Below are positions 1 through 6,304 of a DNA stretch of 10,117 bases, in pieces. Made by a program: the position numbers and the translations under genes. Numbering within the stretch: position 1 is the stretch's first letter; each line of letters begins with the position of its first letter. Origin of the DNA: Trichomonas tenax (lineage: Eukaryota; Parabasalia; Trichomonadida; Trichomonadidae); the NCBI GenBank assembly GCA_023091735.1, contig JALKBU010001511.1, forward strand, positions 1 to 10,117. The letters run 5' to 3'. The notes beneath the pieces are model-generated. The model made no database searches. It was not told the DNA's origin and was given only the letters and a program-made list of their open reading frames with translations.

Positions 1-1
1 T

Positions 2-100
2 GGAGATGATAAGAGTCTTAAGCCGAGTCGATTCAAGTTGGCCAGCATGAGATACAAATCAAAGTCCGTCAAAACAACGAAACCGACAGAATCCAGTTGA
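2..100 (+). CDS. Possible C-terminal tail of a gene entering from the left
   Basis: An open frame enters from the window edge and ends at a TGA (98-100). The 32 visible residues are rich in lysine, serine and threonine, like a basic, unstructured C-terminal tail, and the stretch is visibly richer in G and C than the next kilobase. No domain can be named. The opposite strand is also open here (about 1-140) and its translation is hydrophobic and protein-like, so the strand is not settled. Only the sequence to the left of the window can decide. Confidence 0.25.
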   Translation, partial: GDDKSLKPSRFKLASMRYKSKSVKTTKPTESS

Positions 101-1011
101 CACACGATAGCTTGGCTATAGCAATTGTATATTACGTTGTCAAATCATATCTCGAAAAATTTCAAAATAATGCAAACCTTCGATTTCATATTTTTATCAA
201 CTAACACGGATTTTTGCGACAGCCAAAGCAGAAGCAGCGTAGATCCTACCAAATCTCCGTATTACAGCTATCATGTGCTTGTTTTTAAATGTTGCCAATT
301 TTTAATAACACGCTTCCATGATACACACTATCAGATTTTTGTTGTCCTGTATGTTCTAAGCATGTTGGCTTCTATTTAGCTGTTCTATTTCAATTATATA
401 AAATTCGCAAAAAATTTTTGTCAATTTATTGGCTATTACTCGGTATAGTTACGTTTCTAACGTGCGCTAGAATATTGTTTCATTACATACATAAGACTAT
501 TTATACTTTTCAATGTTCAAAAAAAAAAAAAAAAAAAACTCAAACATCCTATAGCTAGATATAAATATTAGTTACATTTCTAAACGTGCATCATTGTGAC
601 GATTTGAGTATTCTGAATAGTGACTTTGCATAGGGATGCTGATATATATCATTATAGTGTATCAGATCTTCTCAATACTCACTGTAGAAAAAGATAAATT
701 TTTCGAGATTTCGGTCTTACCGACAATGACGTGCTTGGATGGTGGCATTGATACATATAGAATATAGAGCATACGTCAACAAGAGATAACACCATGGTTT
801 CAAACTGGAACAAAGATGCGATTTGTATCTCGGTAACCAGAATGAAAATTATGATTTTCTTTGATGAAATCAAAGATACAAAAGGACTTAAAGAAGAATA
901 TGATGTTAAATCAACCAAAATTTTATTCGACCGAACAAAAAGTGAGATTGAATAGTTTACAATTGTGTCAAGTTGCGGAAAGGTGACAGGTCTCAAAAAA
1001 TCAAATTTTTT
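101..1011. other. Gene-poor AT-rich intergenic region
   Basis: No convincing gene is seen. The open frames here (125-379 on plus, 679-996 on minus) begin only at TTG and show no recognisable domain. The region holds a run of 20 adenines (519-538), an imperfect 20/21-base direct repeat (446-465 and 569-589) around it, and a 14-base inverted repeat (149-162 and 696-709). The last stretch before 1012 must contain the promoter of the membrane-protein gene; TCA triplets at 992-994 and 1001-1003 could serve as initiator cores but do not fit the trichomonad consensus well. Confidence 0.5.
446..589 (+). repeat. Imperfect direct repeat flanking an A20 run
   Basis: TAGTTACGTTTCTAACGTGC (446-465) recurs as a 21-base copy at 569-589 with one substitution and one inserted A. 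Between the copies lies an uninterrupted run of 20 adenines (519-538). The arrangement could be a decayed target-site duplication around a small retro-inserted sequence, or simply a local duplication. Confidence 0.4.
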
Positions 1012-1803
1012 ATGGTTAATCTAGAAATTTTTTCAGATTTCTCTCCTACTCCATGGATGCTTTTCTTAAACTTGATATCTATGATACCGTTCTCGTATGT
1101 TTCCGTGGTCATTATCAGAAGAAATGGATTTCAAGCAAATGGAAAAAATTCACCTGAAATATTTTGCACAATTATATTTATGGTTAGATTTGTTTACAGC
1201 TTCATTGGCGAGTATTTTATAAAATACCATAGAAAACGAAGTACTTTCATTCCTCTTCTCGAGACATTTATTGATATATATTTACTAGGAATTATACAAT
1301 ACTTCATTAGAATGTGCGAAATTTTAAAGAGATTTAAGATATATGGACACAAAATTATCAATGGATTTTTGCTATTTCTGAAATATTTCTTCATATTCCT
1401 ATTTTCATTGAAAATCATATTGGCCTATTTTGGAAAGTCAACAAAGATGTCAATTGTGATCCTTGATATTTTCTTGTTCATGTTATGCTTTTTCATGATG
1501 TCTTTATGCTTTATTTTTACAGATATTAAAGATTTCATTCCTCCATCAATGATGAAAGCAGTGAAATATGTTTTATTTTTATATCCTGCTGCTATTTTCA
1601 TTTCTGTAGTTTTCATTGCTTTCCTCGATTGGAGAATAGTTCAAAGGCGTCGTTTCATGGTTTATTACTTCAGCTTATTGAAAGATCTGCTGTTCTTTTA
1701 TATAATGTTGGCATTTGTTGTTGTTTTGTCAGGAGAAGGCTATAAAGAAGAAAAAGTTGAACCAGTTGAAACAAATGATATTATGTCTATGGAATTATTA
1801 TGA
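1012..1803 (+). CDS. Multi-pass membrane protein, unknown function
   Basis: Product of 263 residues, not recognised as a known family. It is strongly hydrophobic, with roughly six or seven likely membrane-spanning stretches at about residues 15-35, 50-70, 78-100, 115-140, 148-170, 184-206 and 223-241. Short basic loops separate them (RR near 36, HRKR near 73, QRRR near 211), and the C-terminal tail of about 20 residues is acidic and probably cytosolic. The frame is open upstream to about 973, but only from a TTG; ATG at 1012 is the first methionine and is chosen as the start. The stop at 1801-1803 is TGA. It could be a transporter, channel or receptor-like protein, but no signature motif is visible. 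The length of the uninterrupted frame and the regular alternation of hydrophobic and charged segments support a real gene. Confidence 0.72.
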   Translation: MVNLEIFSDFSPTPWMLFLNLISMIPFSYVSVVIIRRNGFQANGKNSPEIFCTIIFMVRFVYSFIGEYFIKYHRKRSTFIPLLETFIDIYLLGIIQYFIRMCEILKRFKIYGHKIINGFLLFLKYFFIFLFSLKIILAYFGKSTKMSIVILDIFLFMLCFFMMSLCFIFTDIKDFIPPSMMKAVKYVLFLYPAAIFISVVFIAFLDWRIVQRRRFMVYYFSLLKDLLFFYIMLAFVVVLSGEGYKEEKVEPVETNDIMSMELL

Positions 1804-2155
1804 ATAGGCCTCGTTGTTATTTTAATTGATTTGTTATACTCAACTAAATATTAATGTGAATTTAAAAAAAAAATCATGTTAATACTCTTTACAAACTTAA
1901 TCCTGCAACAAAAAGGTTTACAAAATTATCTCTAATAATAAAGCCCTCTGCACAGAAATTTATATTATCAAATTTGAAATTTCAAGATTACAAGATTGAA
2001 TCAATTTGCTTTGCCTTTGGACAATTTGATCTTTGACTCTTGCTCATTGTTGATTGGGACAATATACAATAATTAGGATTTTGACAAATAAATCAAATTT
2101 TGACATGTAAAATCATTTTTGGCGAGAATTTTCTTCTTTTATTTCTATATCAGCA
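1804..2155. other. Intergenic region upstream of CK2 beta
   Basis: AT-rich spacer without a gene. It must hold the 3' end of the membrane-protein gene and the CK2 beta promoter. ATTTTGACA occurs twice 19 bases apart (2078-2086 and 2097-2105), the second copy running into TGACATGTAA (2101-2110), a 10-mer that recurs twice near 4450. TCATTTTT at 2113-2120 fits the trichomonad initiator consensus TCA-Py-(T/A) but would give a 41-base leader; TCA at 2150-2152 would give a 4-base leader but fits the consensus poorly. Confidence 0.45.
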
Positions 2156-2875
2156 ATGAGTAATCTTCCTTTGAGACGGAGGAATAGCTTTCCACTTCTG
2201 TCTAGGCCCAATCTATCATTGTTGTATAGCGATATTTCAACGAGTTCTGAAGAACAAAACGAAGAATCGCCAAATAGTTGGATTGATAACTTTTTGAGTT
2301 CATGCAAATCTAAATGGCTCCTTAGGGTGCCAGATGACTATATTATTGAAGATTTCAACCTTTTTGGTCTTTCAGATAAAATTCCACAATACGATATAGC
2401 ACTTGATATTCTACGCGATTTGAAACAGGTTTTGCCGGAGGACTTATATTTTGGTGAACCATCGAAACCAACGTTAGATTCAATTATACAGAATTTATAT
2501 TTCTTGATTCATCAGAGATATGCCCAATCAGATGAAGGTCTAAAAGAAATATATAAGAAATACATGCTTGGAGCATATGGTGTGTGCCCAAGAACCGAAT
2601 GCTGCGGACAATTCGTTGTTCCAATAGGAACCTCTGATCAGCTCGGGATGTCCGAGTGCTGTGTATACTGTCCTCGTTGTAGAGATGTTTTTCATGCATA
2701 TAACAACGCGAATTCTAACATTGATGGGGCTTCCTATGGGATATCATTCGGGCCTTTGTTCTTTAGGACATTCACGCAGCTTATTCCAATGCAGACACCA
2801 AAGATGACTGAAAAATATGTTTTCGGATTTAAAGTTGCAACCTCTCATCAACGTGGTGTTCATCCTTTCAAATGA
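2156..2875 (+). CDS. CKB: Protein kinase CK2 (casein kinase II) regulatory subunit beta
   Basis: Regulatory beta subunit of the constitutive Ser/Thr kinase CK2. In the known family a beta dimer binds two catalytic alpha subunits and directs substrate choice. The 239-residue product has the expected order: an alpha-helical domain from Trp42 (SWIDNF) through DDYIIEDFNLFGL (60-72) and LIHQRY (117-122), then a zinc ribbon with Cys144, Cys149, Cys172 and Cys175, spaced 5, 23 and 3, exactly as in CK2 beta. It continues into the DGASYG-like segment (190-195) and the YVFGFK segment (221-226) that belong to the C-terminal, alpha-binding half. The length is slightly above the usual 215 or so because of an N-terminal extension of about 35 residues rich in Arg, Ser and Glu; family members autophosphorylate near the N terminus. 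The start is the first ATG, and the upstream spacer is AT-rich. No intron is needed. Confidence 0.95.
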   Translation: MSNLPLRRRNSFPLLSRPNLSLLYSDISTSSEEQNEESPNSWIDNFLSSCKSKWLLRVPDDYIIEDFNLFGLSDKIPQYDIALDILRDLKQVLPEDLYFGEPSKPTLDSIIQNLYFLIHQRYAQSDEGLKEIYKKYMLGAYGVCPRTECCGQFVVPIGTSDQLGMSECCVYCPRCRDVFHAYNNANSNIDGASYGISFGPLFFRTFTQLIPMQTPKMTEKYVFGFKVATSHQRGVHPFK

Positions 2876-3273
2876 GCAGTATTTTGTTTATTTTGTTACA
2901 GTTATATATATAATTTTCATAGAGATATATTATATTATTTGTTGTATGTATTAAATAATACTGATTTTCATTACGGCATCTTTTCGTCCATAAATTAGAG
3001 ATGAGTAAATTTGTTGTTATTGTAATAATATTATTTCATAGAAACATTTTTGCGAAACGCATTTATAAAATCATACTTTTTGCTGTGTATTATTATATGT
3101 TTGAATATTGGTAAAGGTTGAAGCTCATATATTGAGTTAATCAAAACACTTAATCTGACCACTTTAAATTCAAGTTTACTCAGACTGTAAAAGTATTTAT
3201 CGTCGCGATCAGACATCAGTAAGTATATATATTTCGGTTGGATTTTGTAAAATTTTAATATAAATATCACGCT
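2876..3273. other. Convergent intergenic region between CK2 beta and prefoldin
   Basis: Very AT-rich spacer between the 3' ends of two convergent genes. An open minus frame at 3031-3270 begins at GTG immediately after the prefoldin stop, has AT-driven composition (Ile, Tyr, Lys, Phe) and no recognisable domain, so it is not called. Nothing else is seen. Confidence 0.6.
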
Positions 3274-3276
3274 TTA
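3273..3276 (-). terminator. TAAA poly(A) signal overlapping the prefoldin stop codon
   Basis: The TAA stop and the next base form TAAA. In Trichomonas the cleavage/polyadenylation signal UAAA commonly overlaps the stop codon; this is established for the group and inferred here. The motif is short and frequent in AT-rich DNA. Confidence 0.45.
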
Positions 3277-3627
3277 TTGTCCAGCTCCAATTCTACGAAG
3301 AACATCCTCGGCCTTGTTAAGTTCTAAGTTTGATTCTTCGATTTGCTTGTCGAGATTTTTAATTTGACCTTGGATAAATTGAAGACGTGAATTAACGTTA
3401 TCTTTAGCAGATGGGAGGTCAGATTTGATGAGTGTTGGGCCGGAAAGCTTCATAATAACGTCTGTATCATCGAGTTCCTTTAATTCTTCCTGAACGATCT
3501 GGCATTCTCTCTGCTGGAATAAGGCCTGGCCACGCTGCTCATTGAGAGATTGGAGCTTTGTGCGAAGCATTTCGATCTTCTTGCTGGCTTCCTCAATATC
3601 TCTAATATTTACTGGTGGAGCAGTCAT
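3274..3627 (-). CDS. PFDN6: Prefoldin subunit 6 (beta-class prefoldin)
   Basis: Beta-class subunit of the hexameric cytosolic co-chaperone prefoldin, which delivers unfolded actin and tubulin to the TRiC/CCT chaperonin. The 117 residues match the family's short layout. An N-terminal coiled-coil helix (about residues 8-52, rich in Glu, Gln, Lys and Leu) leads to a beta-hairpin core with the hallmark phrase KLSGPTLIKSDLPSA (60-74), equivalent to the conserved hairpin of subunit 6. A C-terminal coiled-coil helix (about 76-112) follows. Subunit 6 fits better than subunit 2 because of this hairpin and the short tails. The start is the first ATG. The stop lies in TAAA (3276-3273), as expected for the trichomonad poly(A) signal. 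The gene is convergent with CK2 beta and needs no intron. Confidence 0.92.
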   Translation of the reverse strand: MTAPPVNIRDIEEASKKIEMLRTKLQSLNEQRGQALFQQRECQIVQEELKELDDTDVIMKLSGPTLIKSDLPSAKDNVNSRLQFIQGQIKNLDKQIEESNLELNKAEDVLRRIGAGQ

Positions 3628-4401
3628 TCTGGCTATTTAGCTGTCACGTTTTTTGCTCAAAAAAATTCAAAACGGCACCATGATGCTAAATTTAGGAAAT
3701 TTCACTTCATTTCTATATGTGGTTATATTCCATATACTTTATGAACTATATATTTATAATAAAATTGATACTTTTAGTTTAATCTAATTTTATTCAAAGG
3801 AGAAGTGTATCAACTCTGGGGGTCAGAACCAGATCAAACATGTATGGGCAAATATAACTCTTATGTGATGCCATACATAGTTGTAATATTAAACATATAT
3901 AATATCGTTTCATATTTTTCATTAACAATTTGATATCAGCTTATTATTGAGTAAACAGCAATATTTATTATAAATATATCACATGCAAACAACATAGTAA
4001 CATATTACAAATAATACAAGCTCCTAATTGAATAATTGTTCAGTATCTTAATTTATAAATACGCGAAATCATTGCGGAGACGACAATATGCATAGACGCA
4101 TGCACATATTACATGATTTTAATGTGATACACCAACTTATACTCATAGCCTCCTAATGAATTTGCTGAAATTATTGATTAATTAGAATAAAATATTCAAA
4201 AATAAAAACGATGTCAAAATAATTAACATCATATATACTATTTTATTAATGTAAACAGTGTCAAATATATCGTGAAAAAACGTGACTTTTAACCTTATAC
4301 ACTTTTAAAAATATGGCTTATTATAACATTTACATAATGGTAATGCTAATTTTGCCAATTTTGGTCGCTAAAAACCAAATTTGAGAGTTAAAACACTTCT
4401 T
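3628..4401. other. AT-rich intergenic region between prefoldin and the small insertion
   Basis: No gene is supported. It includes the divergent promoter side of the prefoldin gene. A clear TCA-Py initiator cannot be seen immediately upstream of that ATG. A plus-strand frame at 3550-3744 overlaps prefoldin antisense and is a shadow. TTAACCTTAT at 4289-4298 recurs at 5354-5363, beyond the small mobile element, and a GTGAC box sits at 4282-4286. Confidence 0.5.
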
Positions 4402-4413
4402 TCAAAGGTACGG
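4402..4413 (+). repeat. Left copy of 12-base direct repeat (candidate target-site duplication)
   Basis: TCAAAGGTACGG is identical to 5336-5347 and lies directly outside the inverted repeats of the candidate mobile element. The repeat contains a TA dinucleotide, so a TA-targeting (Tc1/mariner-type) insertion with additional shared bases is an alternative to a 12-base duplication. Confidence 0.55.
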
Positions 4414-4415
4414 GG

Positions 4416-4435
4416 GACTGGGACAAAATAGAACA
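4416..4435 (+). repeat. Left terminal inverted repeat
   Basis: Twenty bases that match the reverse complement of 5316-5335 at 16 positions; the mismatches are at positions 2, 5, 14 and 15 of the repeat. Confidence 0.5.
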
Positions 4436-4740
4436 ACGTGCTTTTCTGACATGTAACTTATTTTTGACATGTAAAGTCAGGATGTCAAAATAAAGGAAAG
4501 TGACGTGATTGCGAGGGAAAAATGGAAAAGTGTCAATAGGTTGAAATGGATTGAACTCATGTTGGAAGCCAAAGAAGACTTCATTATGAGTTGTTGTGGC
4601 CTCATAGTGAAGGATGACCTGGTGATCTAGCAGAGATGCATCCAGATGCCTATTCAACAGAAGCATGTTTCGATGCATGGCGAGGTCGGCCTGAGACTTC
4701 CAAAGCCCTCGAGTGGGCAAGCCAGGCCCTAACAAGAACC
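4436..4740. other. GC-richer island with several competing open frames
   Basis: This stretch is clearly richer in G and C than its surroundings. On minus, a frame runs from 4735 to 4388; its first ATG is at 4678, giving 96 residues, but it reads out through the inverted repeat and the direct repeat. On plus, a frame from about 4479 to a TAG at 4630 reads as a Lys/Glu/Trp-containing, protein-like sequence and would continue to 4730 if the TAG were bypassed. Another plus frame starts with ATG at 4636 and degenerates into T-rich low complexity after about 4745. None shows a recognisable domain. The plus frame with the internal TAG could be a decayed element gene. Confidence 0.35.
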
Positions 4741-5071
4741 CACTTATTTATTCAATTTTTAATACACATTACATTTTCACTTTTGATATTAATATATTAT
4801 TATTTTTTTTTTCTATTTTCTATTTTTTATTTTTTCACAGATACCTTTTTCATTACAAGATTATTTTCATATTATTACTCATTCTCATAATTATTAATAT
4901 ATCATTAAATTCATAATTAATTGTTCTTGAATCATGAATTAGATAATGTTTTCATATTACGTTCATTTTATATACTGATTTATATTATTTAGATTCTCAA
5001 TTCGATTCTTATATTCTTTGTAAAATTCGTTTTTTACTAAATTTTTATTTTTTTAATTATTCGTTTATAAT
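4741..5071. other. Extremely AT-rich interior of the mobile element
   Basis: Low-complexity T/A-rich DNA, including a long polypyrimidine stretch at about 4801-4836. No gene or structured RNA is seen. Frames open here translate into Phe/Ile/Tyr runs produced by composition. Confidence 0.6.
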
Positions 5072-5076
5072 TCATA
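5072..5076 (+). promoter_or_regulatory. Candidate trichomonad initiator (Inr)
   Basis: TCATA fits the Trichomonas initiator consensus TCA-Py-(T/A). Transcription from the A at 5074 would leave a 9-base leader before ATG at 5083, a typical spacing in trichomonads. The motif is short and could arise by chance in such AT-rich DNA. Confidence 0.4.
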
Positions 5077-5082
5077 TTTACC

Positions 5083-5315
5083 ATGCAAGAAGGGATAATT
5101 TCGACCGAGTTTCTTTGTTTGGAGTGCAACAAAAATTTGCAATGAACTACGTTTATGGTCTTCATACTCAGCGTGGAGTTTCAATCTATAAATGTCAGTA
5201 TTGTTTAGACTACAAAGATATTTATAACACTTTTTATAAAGGTGACAATTTGCCCGCTCAAAAAGTGACAGTTTATTCACGAAAAGTGACTTTAAGGTTC
5301 GAAGTCACTTTTTGA
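5083..5315 (+). pseudogene. Frameshifted small reading frame with two Cys-x2-Cys pairs
   Basis: ATG at 5083 opens a frame that stops after 20 codons (TGA, 5143-5145) and contains CLEC. A second frame, open across this point, continues to TGA at 5313-5315 and contains CQYC. Together they look like one short protein interrupted by a frameshift near 5110-5145, with four cysteines in the C-x2-C ... C-x2-C arrangement of a small zinc-binding domain, perhaps a DNA-binding finger of the element. The C-terminal part is encoded by the repeated GTGAC boxes and the hairpin. No family can be assigned; the alternative is chance coding. The candidate initiator directly upstream is the main support for a former gene. 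Confidence 0.3.
5242..5312. repeat. GTGAC box cluster with an 11-base hairpin stem
   Basis: GTGAC occurs at 5242-5246, 5265-5269 and 5286-5290, each preceded by an A-rich or G run, and inverted as GTCAC at 5304-5308. The last two form a perfect stem: AAAAGTGACTT (5282-5292) and AAGTCACTTTT (5302-5312) around a 9-base loop. Lying just inside the right inverted end, the cluster looks like a subterminal transposase-binding array; this role is inferred. Confidence 0.5.
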
Positions 5316-5335
5316 TGTTCACTTTTGTCCTAGAC
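5316..5335 (-). repeat. Right terminal inverted repeat
   Basis: The reverse complement of these 20 bases matches 4416-4435 at 16 positions, and the segment abuts the right direct repeat. Confidence 0.5.
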
Positions 5336-5347
5336 TCAAAGGTACGG
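5336..5347 (+). repeat. Right copy of 12-base direct repeat
   Basis: Identical to 4402-4413 over 12 bases. The bases on either side of the two copies differ, so the repeat is exactly 12 long. Confidence 0.55.
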
Positions 5348-5389
5348 AAACTCTTAACCTTATTTTACCACGGAAATTTCATTCAGTAA

Positions 5390-5653
5390 AGTTCTTACAG
5401 CAAGTTATTAGATTTATTTATTCCGCATCATACTTTATATGAATATGTAGAATGTAAATTAGTACCATGTGAACCATCATTAACATATATTCTAGGTTCT
5501 ATTCCTCTATTCATAACTCTTGGTATTTTTATTCATGGTATATTATTAACATTTCTAATAGCAACACCGTTATCATCATATGATAAGATATTTATAGGAT
5601 TTACTTTTTGTGGTGATCCTTCAATCGTTTGCTTATTCATTTATTTATTTTAA
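5390..5653 (+). pseudogene. 5'-truncated membrane-protein frame, no start codon
   Basis: A frame is open for 87 codons after an in-frame TAA (5387-5389) and ends with TAA at 5651-5653, itself inside TAAAA. It contains no methionine at all. The translation is protein-like, not random: a polar start with YEYVECKL near residues 16-23, then two or three hydrophobic stretches (about residues 32-55, 60-70 and 78-87). Codon use resembles the element genes downstream. The simplest reading is the C-terminal part of an element membrane protein whose 5' end was lost at the left boundary. It is not recognised as a known Polinton protein. A non-ATG start or an upstream frame joined by a frameshift cannot be excluded. 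Confidence 0.4.
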
Positions 5654-5681
5654 AACATTTATATTGTTTTATTTTATAAAA

Positions 5682-6266
5682 ATGCGATCTAAGAGTAATC
5701 TGACAGGAATTGCTAATGTTCCAATTGAACCAACTAGTTATGTTGATAGTAGAACAACTAATAATAATATTATTAAGAATTATAGTAGTGAAAAACTAGA
5801 TAATGATAAAGAAATTAATATTAAAGGTACAAATGAAAGTAATGTTAATAGTGATGTTGTTCCTAATAATGTTACTGTATCATATCCACCAATATATAAT
5901 AGAGATATTAATACATTTGAACCATTGTATAAAACAGTTGATGAATATCTATTAAGTTTATATCAAAGTATATTATTGAATCAAGATAAGAAATTAATTG
6001 CTAATTTAATTTCAGATGATAATATCATATTAACTAAAGAAGATCTTGAAACAGTAATTTCAATTCAAACACATCATAAATGTGAAATTGATCTATTAGA
6101 ACCTGAAGTTGGTTGTTTTAAGTATTCACCATATATTAAGATATCACAAATTAAAATATTCGAAGAAAATAACACATCTGTTAACTTCAAGATATGTTAT
6201 TCATCTGATTATATACAATTAACATCTAAATATCGATTATCTCTTAAATATGTTTTAGTAAATTAA
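5682..6266 (+). CDS. Polinton hypothetical protein, Asn-rich N terminus
   Basis: Product of 194 residues, not recognised. The first 70 or so residues are polar and rich in Asn, Ser and Thr, probably disordered. The rest (about 75-194) is a mixed alpha/beta-looking sequence with a helical section around YKTVDEYLLSLYQSILL and a beta-rich, hydrophobic C terminus. The frame is open upstream to 5610, but only from GTG, and it overlaps the preceding frame there; ATG at 5682 is the first methionine and sits in TAAAAATG, like the other plus-strand element genes. It converges with the capsid gene across a 38-base gap, and its stop lies in TAAAA. Its place beside the major capsid gene suggests a virion or accessory protein, but that is only a positional guess. 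Confidence 0.7.
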   Translation: MRSKSNLTGIANVPIEPTSYVDSRTTNNNIIKNYSSEKLDNDKEINIKGTNESNVNSDVVPNNVTVSYPPIYNRDINTFEPLYKTVDEYLLSLYQSILLNQDKKLIANLISDDNIILTKEDLETVISIQTHHKCEIDLLEPEVGCFKYSPYIKISQIKIFEENNTSVNFKICYSSDYIQLTSKYRLSLKYVLVN

Positions 6267-6304
6267 AACACAAAAAAGATTATTATTATTTTTGGATTTT
6301 TATT
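6267..6304. terminator. Convergent 38-base gap, shared 3' region
   Basis: The stops of the 194-residue gene and the capsid gene face each other, both within TAAAA, so each transcript has a TAAA poly(A)-type signal at its stop. The gap is A-rich, then T-rich. No strong hairpin is seen. Confidence 0.4.

Larger units (their letters stand above)
4414..5335. mobile_element. Candidate small DNA transposon with inverted ends, probably non-autonomous or decayed
   Basis: The ends are inverted repeats: GACTGGGACAAAATAGAACA at 4416-4435 matches the reverse complement of 5316-5335 at 16 of 20 positions without gaps, sharing an internal GGACAAAA. Both ends abut a perfect 12-base direct repeat, although two extra G bases (4414-4415) lie between repeat and inverted end on the left. 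Inside, short motifs recur near each end: TGACATGTAA twice on the left, GTGAC boxes on the right. No transposase catalytic domain (DDE/DDD) can be seen, so the element is either non-autonomous or the remains of one. The GGACAAAA-type terminus is reminiscent of Tc1/mariner/pogo-like ends, but a 12-base duplication would be unusual for them; Mutator-like elements make 8-11 base duplications. The superfamily is left open. Confidence 0.5.

Noticed and set aside
125..379. Plus-strand 84-codon frame near the left edge
   Set aside because: It starts at TTG and shows no domain; the chance of such a frame in this stretch is considerable.
679..996. Minus-strand 105-codon frame upstream of the membrane-protein gene
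   Set aside because: It starts at TTG, its first ATG comes far in, and no domain or conserved pattern is visible.
1194..1616. Two minus-strand frames opposite the membrane-protein gene
   Set aside because: Antisense shadows of a longer, well-formed gene.
3031..3270. Minus-strand open frame of 79 codons right after prefoldin
   Set aside because: It begins at GTG, has composition-driven residues and no domain, and lies in the convergent intergenic spacer.
4388..4735. Minus-strand frame across the left end of the small element as a real gene
   Set aside because: It opens at TTG and reads out through the inverted and direct repeats into flanking DNA, so its last codons cannot be conserved element coding. 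Kept only as part of the GC-rich island description.
4801..4841. Polypyrimidine tract ending in CACAG, like a 3' splice site
   Set aside because: Trichomonad introns have a strict ACTAAC-containing branch/acceptor motif, which is absent, and there is no exon to join. It is low-complexity T-rich DNA.
5293..5308. GGTTCGAAGTC resembles the T-loop of a tRNA
   Set aside because: The sequence is the loop and arm of the AAAAGTGACTT hairpin; no acceptor, D or anticodon arms can be built around it.
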